DNA of 64,000 bases from Candidatus Krumholzibacteriia bacterium (GCA_024763215.1 JANTFX010000002.1:42076-106075), one strand, 5' to 3'; positions 1-9,747 are shown, counted from the stretch's first letter. Numbers and translations: made by a program. Notes: generated from the letters alone by a model not told the origin.

Positions 1-113
1 TGGGTGGCGGTGAAGGCGACCACTTCGTACTGGTCGTTGCCACGGAACCGGCAGTTGAAGTTGTGGAAGTCCCGGCCGGCGGCCCCCAGAATGATGACCT
101 TGATCTTGCTCAT
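1..113 (-). CDS. N-terminus of a cyclic 2,3-diphosphoglycerate synthetase-like GTPase (truncated by window edge)
   Basis: Reverse-strand translation MSKIKVIILGAAGRDFHNFNCRFRGNDQYEVVAFTAT; the ILGAAGRDFHNFN motif is typical of the family. Confidence 0.7.
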   Translation of the reverse strand, partial: MSKIKVIILGAAGRDFHNFNCRFRGNDQYEVVAFTAT

Positions 114-155
114 GACGACTCCTTGACCCGCTAAGGGGTGGGTGATCCGGTGCGA

Positions 156-647
156 TCAGGGCAGATTGCGGATCGCACGGATGATCTGCGAGGTCGACAA
201 GCCTTGCACCATGGGCACGCGCAGGATGCGTCCCCCCCAGGAAAGGACTTCCCGGGCCCCGACAATATCTTCTTCGCGGTACTCGGACCCCTTGACGAGT
301 ACATCGGGGCGAAGCCGGAGAATACACTCCAGCGGTGTAGGCTCGGCAAAAATAGTGACCGCGGAAACGGGCCGCAAGGCGGCAATGAGCAGGGCCCGGT
401 CCTCCTGCCCGATAACCGGACGCCCGTCGCCCTTCAGGGCGCGCACGGAATCGTCGCTGTTGATGGCCACCACGAGCTGATCGGCGGCGTCCGCGGCCGT
501 CAGCAGGCTGGTCAGATGCCCGCGGTGAATCAGATCGAAACACCCGTTGGTAAAGGCGATGGTCCTGCCGGCGGCATGGATCTTTTCCGCCCAGCCGGCA
601 AGTTCCCCGCGCTCCAGGACCAACCCTGTCCTCGCTGGATCGTTCAC
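156..647 (-). CDS. rfaE2: D-glycero-beta-D-manno-heptose 1-phosphate adenylyltransferase
   Basis: FTNGCFDLIHRGHLTSL nucleotidyltransferase motif, VKGSEYREEDIVGA; overlaps rfaE1 by 4 nt. Confidence 0.9.
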   Translation of the reverse strand: MNDPARTGLVLERGELAGWAEKIHAAGRTIAFTNGCFDLIHRGHLTSLLTAADAADQLVVAINSDDSVRALKGDGRPVIGQEDRALLIAALRPVSAVTIFAEPTPLECILRLRPDVLVKGSEYREEDIVGAREVLSWGGRILRVPMVQGLSTSQIIRAIRNLP

Positions 648-1627
648 GCCGGTTCCTTCCGGTCGAGGGCGGCCCCAAGCTGCTGGGAGGTGATGGTGGC
701 GGTCCCCAGTTCGCGGACGGCGAGCCCCGCGGCGTGGTTGGCCAGGGAGGCGGCCGAGAGGAAGTCGGATCCGGCGGCCAGGGCGGTGGTGTAGACAGCG
801 ATGACGGTATCGCCCGCCCCGGTGACATCGAAAACCCGCGTGGCCCGGGTGGGCAGATGCTCCTCGGTGCCGTCGGACTGGAACAGGGCCATCCCGTCCT
901 CGCCCCGGGTGACCAGCACGGCCTGGGCCGCGGTGCGTTCGAGCAACAGGCGGCCCGCTAGGCGCAACGAATCGGCGCCGTCGATGACCATCGCGCAGGC
1001 CTGTTCGGTTTCCTTTTGGTTGGGGGTCAGGGAGGTGACCCCACGGTACTGGCTGAAATCGCCCTGCTTCGGATCGACCACCATGGGCACGTTCTGCGCG
1101 GCGCCCAGAGCGATGACCGCCCCCAGCACGGCGGGGGTCAGCACGCCCTTGCCGTAATCGCTCAGGACGATGCCGTCCAGGGGGCAGGCGGCTTCCAGCG
1201 CGGCCAGGATCGCCTCACCGGTGTCCTGGTCCACAGGCTCGGCGACCTCGTGGTCGGTCCTTACCACTTGCTGGTTGTGGGCCAGGATGCGGGTCTTGAC
1301 GGTGGTGGGGCGGCCTGCACACCGGGTCATGGTGCCGGCGTCCATCCCCTTGTCGGCAAGCAGCCTCGCCATCTGGTCGGCCACCGCGTCCTGCCCGCAG
1401 ATCCCGCACAGGATCACCTCGGCCCCCAGGGCGCGGATGTTAGCGGCAACGTTGGCCGCCCCGCCGAGCTTGGTCGTCTCCTTGAGGATCCTGACCACCG
1501 GCACGGGCGCCTCGGGGCTGATGCGGTCGACCGTGCCCCACAGGAATCTGTCCAGCATGCTGTCGCCGATGACGGCCAGGCGAGCCCCGGCCATGGCGCC
1601 CAGGATCTTCTTGTATTCCTTGTTCAT
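644..1627 (-). CDS. rfaE1: D-glycero-beta-D-manno-heptose-7-phosphate kinase (PfkB family)
   Basis: RISPEAPVPVV, GGAANVAANIRALGA, DVTGAGDTVIAV motifs; likely start MNKEYKKIL at 1627 because the ORF extension to 1711 overlaps a promoter. Confidence 0.9.
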   Translation of the reverse strand: MNKEYKKILGAMAGARLAVIGDSMLDRFLWGTVDRISPEAPVPVVRILKETTKLGGAANVAANIRALGAEVILCGICGQDAVADQMARLLADKGMDAGTMTRCAGRPTTVKTRILAHNQQVVRTDHEVAEPVDQDTGEAILAALEAACPLDGIVLSDYGKGVLTPAVLGAVIALGAAQNVPMVVDPKQGDFSQYRGVTSLTPNQKETEQACAMVIDGADSLRLAGRLLLERTAAQAVLVTRGEDGMALFQSDGTEEHLPTRATRVFDVTGAGDTVIAVYTTALAAGSDFLSAASLANHAAGLAVRELGTATITSQQLGAALDRKEPA

Positions 1628-1682
1628 GAGCACTTTCTTGACAAGAGGGATGGTGATCGGAAGTGAAATTCCGCGCCGCGAA

Positions 1683-1711
1683 AAATTATCACCCCGCATG
1701 ACCGGTGTCAA
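1683..1711 (-). promoter_or_regulatory. Putative sigma70-type promoter for rfaE1-rfaE2
   Basis: Reverse strand TTGACA-N17-TAATTT (alternatively GATAAT at N15). Confidence 0.5.
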
Positions 1712-1741
1712 CGAGGCCTAGGGATCCACAAGGAGAACCCC

Positions 1742-2047
1742 ATGAACAACAAGCCGCAACAGCAGCGCATAACCCTCGATCTGGGCGAAAAGGAAGCCGA
1801 GGGTATCTACGCCAACATGACCCTGATCACCCACAGCCCCGCCGAGTTCATCCTGGATTTCGCCCGCCTGGTTCCGGGGCTGCCCAAGACCAAGGTCCAC
1901 GCCCGCATCATCATGACACCGCAGGCGGCCAAGGCCCTCCAGCGCTCCCTGGCCACCAACATCGAGCGCTTCGAATCCACCCACGGCGAGATCAAGCTGG
2001 CAGGCCAGCCGAACCCTGGCCAGAACATAGGCTTCCACACCGATTGA
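1742..2047 (+). CDS. DUF3467-family small protein
   Basis: 101 aa, YANMTLITHSPAEFILDFARLVPG...KVHARIIMTPQAAKAL; RBS aaggag upstream. Confidence 0.8.
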   Translation: MNNKPQQQRITLDLGEKEAEGIYANMTLITHSPAEFILDFARLVPGLPKTKVHARIIMTPQAAKALQRSLATNIERFESTHGEIKLAGQPNPGQNIGFHTD

Positions 2048-2059
2048 CGGCCGGCCGCA

Positions 2060-2959
2060 TCATCCTGCCGGCGGCCTCGTCTTCCAGCGGCGGTGCACCC
2101 AGAAATACTGTTCGGGAGCGCGGCGCACGGCGGCTTCCAGCCTCGCCGCGTGGTGGGCCGTCAGTTCCCGGACCGCGGTCGCCTCGTCCCAGCCCGGATC
2201 CGCCACCACCGGGGGTTCGAACACCACACGGTGGCGCCCACCTGGCAGCCGCTGGATGAACACGGTCACCAGGGGCACCCCGGTCCGGTAGGCCAGCAGG
2301 GCAGGGCCCTTGAAGAAGGATGCCGGCCGCCCCAGGAAATCCACGAAGCAGCCCTCCCTGCCGGCATCCTGGTCGGCCACCAGAGCCAGGATCCCCCCGC
2401 CCCTGAGGGCCTTGAGCATGCCCCTGACCCCCGAATCGGTGCGAAGGATCCCCACCCCCGCCCGGTGCCTGATGTCGTTCTGGATGCGGTCCACCCTGGC
2501 ATTGGACTGGGTCTTGGCGGCGGCGGTGACCTTGAAGCCAGACGCCGCGGCCCTGGCCGCGAGCAATTCCCAGTTTCCCAGATGGCCGGTCACGAACAGC
2601 GCGCCCCTGCCCTGCCGGACCACGGCCTGGAGGTGCCGATCCCCCTCGACCTCCACCAGTTCCAGGAAATCCCGCCGCCGCAGGCGGGGGAACACCAGGA
2701 ATTCCATCAGGGTCATGCCCAGGTGGCGGTAGAAATCCAGGGCCAGCTTCCGCAGCCGCCGCGCATCCATCTCGTTGCCGAACGCGTGCTGGAGGTTCTC
2801 CAGAACCACCGTGCGGCGGTAGCGGAACACATGCCAGGTCAGCCAGCCCAACCAGCGGCCCACCGCGAGCAGGAAGCGGCGTGGCAGGGGCCGGGCCAGC
2901 AACAACAGGCCGTAAAGCAAGAGGAAGTCGAACCACTGCCGGCTGCGAGAGGTCATCAC
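2060..2959 (-). CDS. Lysophospholipid/lipid A acyltransferase (LpxL/HtrB family)
   Basis: HLGMTLMEF, VTGHLGNWELLA (HX4-5 acyltransferase motif), VADQDAGREGCFVDFLGRPA, TGVPLVTVFIQR. Confidence 0.85.
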   Translation of the reverse strand: MMTSRSRQWFDFLLLYGLLLLARPLPRRFLLAVGRWLGWLTWHVFRYRRTVVLENLQHAFGNEMDARRLRKLALDFYRHLGMTLMEFLVFPRLRRRDFLELVEVEGDRHLQAVVRQGRGALFVTGHLGNWELLAARAAASGFKVTAAAKTQSNARVDRIQNDIRHRAGVGILRTDSGVRGMLKALRGGGILALVADQDAGREGCFVDFLGRPASFFKGPALLAYRTGVPLVTVFIQRLPGGRHRVVFEPPVVADPGWDEATAVRELTAHHAARLEAAVRRAPEQYFWVHRRWKTRPPAG

Positions 2960-2982
2960 GGCTCCAGGGTAGAAGAACGGGA

Positions 2983-3870
2983 TCAGGCCGACCAGATACT
3001 ACGGGCCAGGCGCCCACCGGGCAACCTCCGGATCAGCCCCGCGGTTTCCAGGGCCAGCAAACCCTGCTGCCAGGTGTCCTCGTTCCCCGGCCACCGGAGG
3101 CGCAGATCATCCCTGCGGACACCTTCGAGATCGAGCCGGTCAAGGATCCAGCCGGCGGCGCTGCCGGGCACCGGCAACGGCAGGGTTCCCTGCCCTTCCG
3201 GCGGCTCCCGGCCGGGCCCCAGCACCGCGGCCACATCGGCCCAGGATTCGACCAGAACAGCCCCTTGCCGCAGGAGCTGGTGGCACCCCCTGCTCAGCTC
3301 GCTGTCGACGGGTCCAGGCACGGCCATGACCTCGCGGTTGTACTCCTGGGCATATCTGGCGGTGATCATGGCGCCGCTGCGCACCGGCGCCTCGATGATC
3401 AGCACCGCGCTGGCCAGCCCGGCGATCAGGCGGTTGCGCTGGCGGAAATGATGCTTCAGGGGCTTGGTGCCGGGTTCGAATTCCGTCAGGACGCAACCGG
3501 AGCCTTCGATGGCGCGGCGCAGTTCCCGGTGCTGGGAAGGGTAGGTCACATCCAGTCCGGTGGCCATGACCGCGGCCGTTTTCCCGCCGCCGGCCAGCGC
3601 CCCGCGGTGGGCGGCGGCATCGATACCCAGGGCCATCCCGCTGATGACGGTCCACCCATGCAGGGCCGCCTGCATGGCCAGCCCCCTGGCAACGGCCAGG
3701 CCCCGCGGGCTGGACCTACGCGTGCCCACCATGGCCAAACAGGGCCCCCTCAGCGCGGCATCATCGCCGGCCACTTCGAGCCAGGGCGGCGCGTCGGGGA
3801 TTTCCGCCAGGAGCCGTGGCCAGGACGGGGTCCCCGGCCGGATCCTGGCTCGCGAAGAGGGCATGGGCAT
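2983..3870 (-). CDS. dprA: DNA-processing protein DprA
   Basis: MVGTRRSSPRGLAVARGLAMQAA, SGMALGIDAAAHRGALAGGGKTAAVMATGLD, RSGAMITARYAQEYNREVMAVPG. Confidence 0.92.
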   Translation of the reverse strand: MPMPSSRARIRPGTPSWPRLLAEIPDAPPWLEVAGDDAALRGPCLAMVGTRRSSPRGLAVARGLAMQAALHGWTVISGMALGIDAAAHRGALAGGGKTAAVMATGLDVTYPSQHRELRRAIEGSGCVLTEFEPGTKPLKHHFRQRNRLIAGLASAVLIIEAPVRSGAMITARYAQEYNREVMAVPGPVDSELSRGCHQLLRQGAVLVESWADVAAVLGPGREPPEGQGTLPLPVPGSAAGWILDRLDLEGVRRDDLRLRWPGNEDTWQQGLLALETAGLIRRLPGGRLARSIWSA

Positions 3871-3897
3871 GACCCGCGTTCCGTTCCGGGAGGAACC

Positions 3898-4905
3898 TCA
3901 TTCACCCTGCAGGGAATACAGCTGGAGCATCAGCCGCCGCAGATCGGCGAGCCCGGCGCCGGTGGCCGAAGAGATGGCCAGGAGGCCTCTGCTGCCATGA
4001 CCCTCGCACCATTTCTTCACCTCGTCCAGGATCTGCTCCAGTTCGTCCGCGGGCAACAGGTCCACCTTGCTCAGGACCACGGCGAAGGGCAGTTCGGCCA
4101 GCCGGTTTCCGTAGGCGGCCAGTTCTCCGGTCAGGGTATCCAGGGTCGCCAGGCAGGATGCGCCGGCGGCATCGACCAGCAAGATCAGTGCCCGCGTCCG
4201 TTCGATGTGGCGCAGGAAATCATGCCCCAGGCCCTTGCCCTCGCTGGCGCCGGTGATCAGGCCGGGGATGTCGGCCAGGGTGCAGCTCCGGTAATCCCCC
4301 AGATCGATGATCCCGAGGTTGGGGATGAGGGTCGTGAAGGGGTAATCGGCGATCTTGGGCTTGGCCGCCGTCAGCACGCTCAGCAGGGTGCTCTTGCCGG
4401 CGTTGGGCTCGCCCACCAGGCCGATGTCCGCCAGCAGCTTCAGCTCCAGGCGTACCGAGCGGGACTCGCCCGCTTTACCCGGCTGGGCCCGCATGGGTGT
4501 CTGGTTGCGCGCGTTGCGGAATTCCCAGTTCCCCTTGCCGCCCCGGCCGCCGGCGGCCACGCAGAGGCGTTGCCCCGGTTCGATGAGGTCGCCCAGCAGG
4601 CGGTCCGTGCCGACCTCGTAGACCAGGGTACCGCAGGGCACCTTGATCACGATATCCTGGCCGTCGGGACCCGATTTCTTCCTGCCGGAACCGGCCTCGC
4701 CGTTGCTCGCCTGGTACCGGCGGCGGTAGCGGAAATCCTGGAGGGTGGTCATCTGGGGGGTGGCCTCGAACCAGACCGATCCCCCCCGGCCCCCGTTGCC
4801 TCCGTCGGGCCCGCCCCGCGGCACGAACTTTTCCCTCCGGGTCGACACGCAGCCGTCCCCGCCCTTGCCCGCGGTCACCGAGATTTCGGCGATGTCCAGA
4901 AACAT
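3898..4905 (-). CDS. obgE: Obg family GTPase (GTPase CgtA)
   Basis: FLDIAEISVTAGKGGDGCVSTRREKFVPRGGPDGGNGGRGGSV; GEPNAGKSTLLSVLTAAKPKIADYPFTTLIPNLG. Confidence 0.97.
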   Translation of the reverse strand: MFLDIAEISVTAGKGGDGCVSTRREKFVPRGGPDGGNGGRGGSVWFEATPQMTTLQDFRYRRRYQASNGEAGSGRKKSGPDGQDIVIKVPCGTLVYEVGTDRLLGDLIEPGQRLCVAAGGRGGKGNWEFRNARNQTPMRAQPGKAGESRSVRLELKLLADIGLVGEPNAGKSTLLSVLTAAKPKIADYPFTTLIPNLGIIDLGDYRSCTLADIPGLITGASEGKGLGHDFLRHIERTRALILLVDAAGASCLATLDTLTGELAAYGNRLAELPFAVVLSKVDLLPADELEQILDEVKKWCEGHGSRGLLAISSATGAGLADLRRLMLQLYSLQGE

Positions 4906-4970
4906 GAAACCCCTTGCCGGTGGCTGTCACCGGTGGTTGACCAAACCGCCCACTGCGGAAACGACGGGGC

Positions 4971-5453
4971 CTATGGCTCGCGCAAGGCCTTGGCGATATT
5001 CCCGGGAACGAGCCGTTCCAGGGGACCGCCGTGCTTGATGACATCCCTGACCAGCGTGCTGCTGACGGCGGCCAGCTCGGGCCTGGCCAGCAGATAGACG
5101 AACTCCACCTGCCTGCCCAGCAGGGCGTTGACCCCGGCCATGCCCCATTCGTGCTCGTAATCCCCGGCGCACCTGATGCCGCGGATCACGGCTCCGGCTT
5201 CCAGCCTGTCCACGGCGTCCACGAGCAGGCCGTCGAAAACCTTCACCTCGACCCCCTCCATCCCGGCCACGGCCCCCTCGATGAGGGCGGCCCTCCGGGT
5301 TGCCGGCAGCAGGCCCGCCTTGCCGTCGCCGGCGACCAGGACCATCACCCGGGAAAACAGCTTCAGGGCCCGCTTCAGGATGTCCAGATGACCCAGGGTG
5401 AAAGGATCGAACGAACCGGGGTAGACTACCAGGGGAGCACTCTTCCTACTCAT
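4971..5453 (-). CDS. coaD: Pantetheine-phosphate adenylyltransferase
   Basis: VVYPGSFDPFTLGHLDILKRA...FDGLLVDAV...RGIRCAGDYEHEWGMAGVN; start MSRKSAP at 5453. Confidence 0.95.
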   Translation of the reverse strand: MSRKSAPLVVYPGSFDPFTLGHLDILKRALKLFSRVMVLVAGDGKAGLLPATRRAALIEGAVAGMEGVEVKVFDGLLVDAVDRLEAGAVIRGIRCAGDYEHEWGMAGVNALLGRQVEFVYLLARPELAAVSSTLVRDVIKHGGPLERLVPGNIAKALREP

Positions 5454-6018
5454 GTTCATCTCCCGGGTTCGTGCCGCGCGCCACCGCCAGCACCGTCCTG
5501 CCGTATCGCCGCAACTCCCAGATGGAGGCATCCGAGTCGTCGGACCCGGGTAACGCTCCCATTTCCACCACCGCCATCTCGAACCCCGGAATGCTGCGCC
5601 AGGCCGGACCCCGCGCCAGCAGTTCCGCAGCCAGTCCGGAAGCGTAGGGCGGATCACAGAGCAACACCCAAGGCCTGCCGCGCACATGATCGGCGATGCG
5701 GGCCGAAAAGGCCAGGGCGTCATCCTGGACCAGGGACCACCCCGCCGCCTCCGCCCGGCAATGATCGAGGTTGGCCCGGGTGGCCGCCAGGGCCTGTCGG
5801 GAATTGTCGACGAAGAGGACTTCCGCCGCGCCCCTGCTCACCGCTTCAATTCCCAGGCTGCCGCTCCCGCAGCAGAGGTCGAAAACAACGGCCCCTGCGA
5901 CCCGGGCGCCGAGGATGCTGAAAACGGCCTCCTTGACCCTGTCGGTGGTCGGGCGCACGTCGCCTCCGGGAGGGCACGTCAAGCGTCGGCCCTTGAAGCG
6001 GCCGGTGATAACCCTCAT
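5446..6018 (-). CDS. rsmD: 16S rRNA (guanine(966)-N(2))-methyltransferase
   Basis: MRVITGRFKGRRLTCPPGGDVRPTTDRVKEAVFSIL...CDPPYASG. Confidence 0.92.
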   Translation of the reverse strand: MRVITGRFKGRRLTCPPGGDVRPTTDRVKEAVFSILGARVAGAVVFDLCCGSGSLGIEAVSRGAAEVLFVDNSRQALAATRANLDHCRAEAAGWSLVQDDALAFSARIADHVRGRPWVLLCDPPYASGLAAELLARGPAWRSIPGFEMAVVEMGALPGSDDSDASIWELRRYGRTVLAVARGTNPGDEHE

Positions 6019-6542
6019 CCGACGTCCCCCTCCCCGTGCCCCCTGCCGGAAGCCACCATGATCATACGGGCGACCTGTTCCGCACCAGCCAGGTCGGTCC
6101 GCAAACGGAAATCCGCAGCCGCCGCATAGCCCGGTCGGCGGCGCAGGAACAACTCCTGCACCTGTGCCGGCGATGCGCCGGCCAGCAGGGGCCTGGCGTC
6201 CTCGGTCCCTTGCAACCGCAGCCAGGCGGTGTGCCAGGCCAGATCCAGCCAGAAGACGCGGCCCCGTTCCCTGAGTGAAACGGGCTCGTCGAGGGCATCG
6301 ACCAGGCCCCCGCCCGTCGCCAGAACCAGCGGCTCTCCTACAGGAAGGCTTTCCAGGGCCTCCCGCTCACGCCGTCTGAAGCCGGCCTCACCCTCGGCGG
6401 CGAAGATCTCCGGGACGGCCCTGCCCGCCTCCTCGGCGACCAGGTCATCAAGATCCATGAAACCGATACCGCTCATGGCCGCCAGGCGGCTGCCGACGGT
6501 CGATTTACCGCTGCCCATGAAACCTATCAGGATCATCCACAT
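6015..6542 (-). CDS. aroK: Shikimate kinase
   Basis: LIGFMGSGKSTVGSRLA, FMDLDDLV, LATGGGLV, RPLLAG. Confidence 0.93.
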   Translation of the reverse strand: MWMILIGFMGSGKSTVGSRLAAMSGIGFMDLDDLVAEEAGRAVPEIFAAEGEAGFRRREREALESLPVGEPLVLATGGGLVDALDEPVSLRERGRVFWLDLAWHTAWLRLQGTEDARPLLAGASPAQVQELFLRRRPGYAAAADFRLRTDLAGAEQVARMIMVASGRGHGEGDVG

Positions 6543-6553
6543 GCCCGCATGCT

Positions 6554-6590
6554 AATACAAAGCTCCCCGGGACACAACGTCCCGGGGAGC
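6554..6590 (-). terminator. Intrinsic-terminator-like hairpin between aroK and pilQ
   Basis: GCTCCCCGGGAC-GTTGT-GTCCCGGGGAGC (12-bp perfect stem) followed by TTTGTATT on the minus strand. Confidence 0.75.
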
Positions 6591-6615
6591 CAGGATTGGC
6601 CGGCGGTGCGGTGCT

Positions 6616-7986
6616 CTAGTAGCCGCTCACCTTGTCGGGATAATAGGTGCCTTTCGAATTCTCGGTCAGCGTCGAGCGCTCCATGTAGCCTTGCTCGACG
6701 ATGCGCGGGGTGACGAAGACCACCAGCTCCCGGCTGCTCTTGGCGTCGGTGCTGTGGCGGAACAGGGCGCCGAGAACCGGCAGATCCTGCAGCACGGGGA
6801 TGCCCGTGCTCAGGGTGCTCTCGACCTTGCGCACCAACCCGGCGATGATGGCGGTCTGGCCGTCATCGACCAGCACCCGGGTGTCGGACTCGCTGGTGTT
6901 GATGATCACGCCGCCCTGCACGGTGGCCTGGCTGGACAGGTCGCTGACCTCGTTGTGCACATCGAGGGTGATCCGGTTCTCGTTGTTGATGTGCGGAGTG
7001 ACCTTCAGCATGATGCCGATGGTCGTCAGCTGGGTGATGGCGTTGCCCGCCTGGTCGGAGACGATCAGGGGGATCTTCTGCCCCACCAGGATGCTCGCTT
7101 CCCGGTTGTCGGTGGTGGTGATGATCGGGTTGCTGATCAGGTGGGCCTTGTTCTGGCTTTCCAGGGCCTCGATGGTGACCATCAGATCGCCCCAGTCCTG
7201 GACCGTGCCCACCCTGACGTTCCCGGCGGGGTTCTGGACCGGGTTGGAGATCTCACCACCCCCGTAGATGTTGTTGCCCGGGCTCTGGTAGTTGGCGAGG
7301 GACCAGTTGATGCCCAGTTCCCTGGTGGCCTTCTGATCGATATCCACCAGCCTGGCGTTGATCTCCACCTGGGGGGTCCTGGTGTCCAGCTTGACCGCCA
7401 TGTCCTTGATCAGTTCCACCCGCTCCTCGATGTCGTTGATGAGCAGGCTGTTGGTCCTGACATCCACATCGATGTTGCCGCGTTCACTGAGCATCTTCTT
7501 CAGGGCGTCCTTGACCTCTTCCCCGTTGGCGTAACGCAGCTTCACCAGGCCCAGGTGCAGCTTGGCAAGGTCCTCGACCTGCTTACGCGCGCGTTCGGTG
7601 GACAGCTTCTCCTGGCGCAGATCCTCCGCAGTGTCGATCCGGTAGATCCCGTTCTCCTCGATGTAATCGAAGTTATGGGCCCTCAGGATCACCGCCAGCG
7701 CCTCTTCCCAGGGCACTTCCTCCAGCTTGACCGTCACCTTCCCCGTTACCCGGGGCGAAGCGACGATGTTTGCGCCCGAGAAACCGGCCAGGGAACGCAG
7801 CACGGTGGTGATTTCCGCATCCTGGACATCAAGGGAAATGGGTTCCCCGCGGTACCCGGAATCAGCGGCCTGGACCGTGGCCGGGGCGTTCGCCGGCTGG
7901 TCCTGCGCGACCGCGAACCCTGCCATGAGCATCACTACCGCCAGCAAGGCATACGAAGCCAAACGGATCCGTCCGTACATGATCAA
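6616..7986 (-). CDS. pilQ: Type IV pilus secretin PilQ (short form)
   Basis: Secretin/TonB short N-terminal domain, N0/N1, C-terminal secretin domain (VGQKIPLIVSDQAGNAITQLTTIGIMLKVTPHI; DDGQTAIIAGLVR; IPVLQDLPVLGALFRH; ELVVFVTPRI). Confidence 0.93.
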   Translation of the reverse strand: MIMYGRIRLASYALLAVVMLMAGFAVAQDQPANAPATVQAADSGYRGEPISLDVQDAEITTVLRSLAGFSGANIVASPRVTGKVTVKLEEVPWEEALAVILRAHNFDYIEENGIYRIDTAEDLRQEKLSTERARKQVEDLAKLHLGLVKLRYANGEEVKDALKKMLSERGNIDVDVRTNSLLINDIEERVELIKDMAVKLDTRTPQVEINARLVDIDQKATRELGINWSLANYQSPGNNIYGGGEISNPVQNPAGNVRVGTVQDWGDLMVTIEALESQNKAHLISNPIITTTDNREASILVGQKIPLIVSDQAGNAITQLTTIGIMLKVTPHINNENRITLDVHNEVSDLSSQATVQGGVIINTSESDTRVLVDDGQTAIIAGLVRKVESTLSTGIPVLQDLPVLGALFRHSTDAKSSRELVVFVTPRIVEQGYMERSTLTENSKGTYYPDKVSGY

Positions 7987-8459
7987 TCCTCCGATTTCTC
8001 CAGCTTGAGGACCACCTTGTTGGTGATCCCGTACAAGGTGACCCGCGCGGTGAGTGAATCCTTGCGGATGCTGACGACCCTACCGTTCTTGATGCGGTCG
8101 CCCACACGCAGAATGTATCCGAAACCATCGCCGTTCTCGACCAGGGCGAACTGATCGTCCTGCCCCCACATCACGCCCACCAGGCGGGCGCTGTTCACAT
8201 CGAGGAGCCCTCCGGACTTGGACTGCTCGAAATCCCCGGCCACCAGAACCTTGAAGGGATCCTGCTTGCCGTAGGACTGGTAGAAGAACTCGTTTTCCCG
8301 GATGGCGTTGATGCGGTCCCGGGAGACCTGCGACGGGGAGACCGAGCCTCCTTCGTCACCGGCCGGTTGGTCGGTGGCCATGGCCGCAGGTACCGCCGTC
8401 ATGACCATGATCAGCAGCAGCAGCATGAGCCGGGCGGACTTGAAAAGGGATGTCTTCAT
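7983..8459 (-). CDS. pilP: Type IV pilus assembly protein PilP-like
   Basis: Position between pilO and pilQ; signal-peptide-like N-terminus; KQDPFKVLV...LVGVMWGQDDQFALVENGDGFGYILRVGDRI. Confidence 0.8.
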   Translation of the reverse strand: MKTSLFKSARLMLLLLIMVMTAVPAAMATDQPAGDEGGSVSPSQVSRDRINAIRENEFFYQSYGKQDPFKVLVAGDFEQSKSGGLLDVNSARLVGVMWGQDDQFALVENGDGFGYILRVGDRIKNGRVVSIRKDSLTARVTLYGITNKVVLKLEKSED

Positions 8460-8470
8460 GGTGGTCACCT

Positions 8471-9154
8471 CTAGTTCCCCGCGCCGGCGGCGCCGTGTTT
8501 GGGCCCTGAGGGCGTCTTGCCCCCCGTGTTCTGGGCCAGGGTCCGGTCCCCCTTGCCCTCGAGCTGGGGCTGTACTTTCTGGCCCGGACTGAGCGTGTAG
8601 GCGGTCAGGACCATGTCGGTCTGGACGGTGAAGGGCTTGTCCTTCTTCTGCTCCTGCCCCTTCATGTGCAGGCGGGACACGTTGATGATGCGGTTGAGGT
8701 TGGCCAGCCGGCTCAGGAAGATCCCCGTCTGGTGATAGCCGCCCTCGATGGAGACCTCGATGGGGTTGTCGGCGTAGAAGCCCTGGGGTGTGGGGATCTG
8801 CGGCTTGAACAGGGTGAAGGCCACGCCTGATTGCTGACCTGCCGCGGTCACCTTGCGCAGCAGATCGGGCATCTGGTTCTCGTCCGGCAGCAGGGACTGG
8901 GCCACCTGCCACTGCTCGTGCAGGGTGTTGTACTCCTGCTCGACCCGGTCCAGGTTGCGCACCAGCAGGCGGGCCTTCTCCAGGTCCTGGCTCAGCTTCT
9001 GGTGCTTGGCGTCCAGCTGCTTCAAGGTAGCCTGTCCGGACTTGTAGGTGATGGGGTAGGAAGACGACATGAAGTACATCGGCAACACCACCAGCACCAC
9101 GAGGATGGAACCCGCCCAGCGGAGAAATTTGGGATCCTTGACATCGATATCCAT
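8471..9154 (-). CDS. pilO: Type IV pilus inner-membrane protein PilO
   Basis: Single N-terminal TM plus coiled coil; LLPDENQMPDLLRKVTAAGQQSGVAFTLFKP; between pilN and pilP. Confidence 0.9.
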   Translation of the reverse strand: MDIDVKDPKFLRWAGSILVVLVVLPMYFMSSSYPITYKSGQATLKQLDAKHQKLSQDLEKARLLVRNLDRVEQEYNTLHEQWQVAQSLLPDENQMPDLLRKVTAAGQQSGVAFTLFKPQIPTPQGFYADNPIEVSIEGGYHQTGIFLSRLANLNRIINVSRLHMKGQEQKKDKPFTVQTDMVLTAYTLSPGQKVQPQLEGKGDRTLAQNTGGKTPSGPKHGAAGAGN

Positions 9155-9166
9155 AGCGGTCCTTCC

Positions 9167-9745
9167 TTAGCCTTCCAGCCCGTTGTCAACCACGGGCCGG
9201 GTGGTCCTGGCCTGGGCCTTGAATTTGATGACCCTCACACCCTCGATCTCGCCTTTTTCGGCCACCATCAGGTTCACGCCGCTGAACCACGGGCTGTTGG
9301 TGACGTTCTGGAGAAAATCGCTGACGAGGAAGTTGGAGAAGGTGACGCCTTCGATGGAGAAGCTGCCGTCCCCGTTCTCCTGGAACTCCGTCAACCACAT
9401 GTTTTCCGGCATGCTCCGATTCAGCTCATCCATCACGTGCAGGCGGAAGTACCGGTCATGATCCAGCTCGGTGATGACGTCGAGCCTGTCGTTCAGGTCC
9501 TTGCGCTGCTGGTTCAGCCGCTTGATCTTGGCGATCTCCGGGGCGAGGCGGCGCGTCTCGGCCTCCTCCTCGGCGACGGTCGTCCTGAGGGCCTTGATGT
9601 GGTTGGCCTGCAGCTGATGCACGACGCCGCAGGTCACCAGGGCCGCGACCACCAGCACCAGGGGCGCGAAGCTCCCCACCTGGGGGATGCTCCAGCTGCG
9701 CCGGGTTACGATCTCCTCACGCGGCAGAAGATTGATCCGGATCAT
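9167..9745 (-). CDS. pilN: Type IV pilus inner-membrane protein PilN
   Basis: MIRINLLPREE start, one TM; WLTEFQENGDGSFSIEGVTFSNFLVSDFLQNV. Confidence 0.92.
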   Translation of the reverse strand: MIRINLLPREEIVTRRSWSIPQVGSFAPLVLVVAALVTCGVVHQLQANHIKALRTTVAEEEAETRRLAPEIAKIKRLNQQRKDLNDRLDVITELDHDRYFRLHVMDELNRSMPENMWLTEFQENGDGSFSIEGVTFSNFLVSDFLQNVTNSPWFSGVNLMVAEKGEIEGVRVIKFKAQARTTRPVVDNGLEG

Positions 9746-9747
9746 CT

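Noticed and set aside
2881-5097. 738-aa plus-strand ORF
   Set aside because: Antisense to dprA and obgE, which have unambiguous motifs on the minus strand
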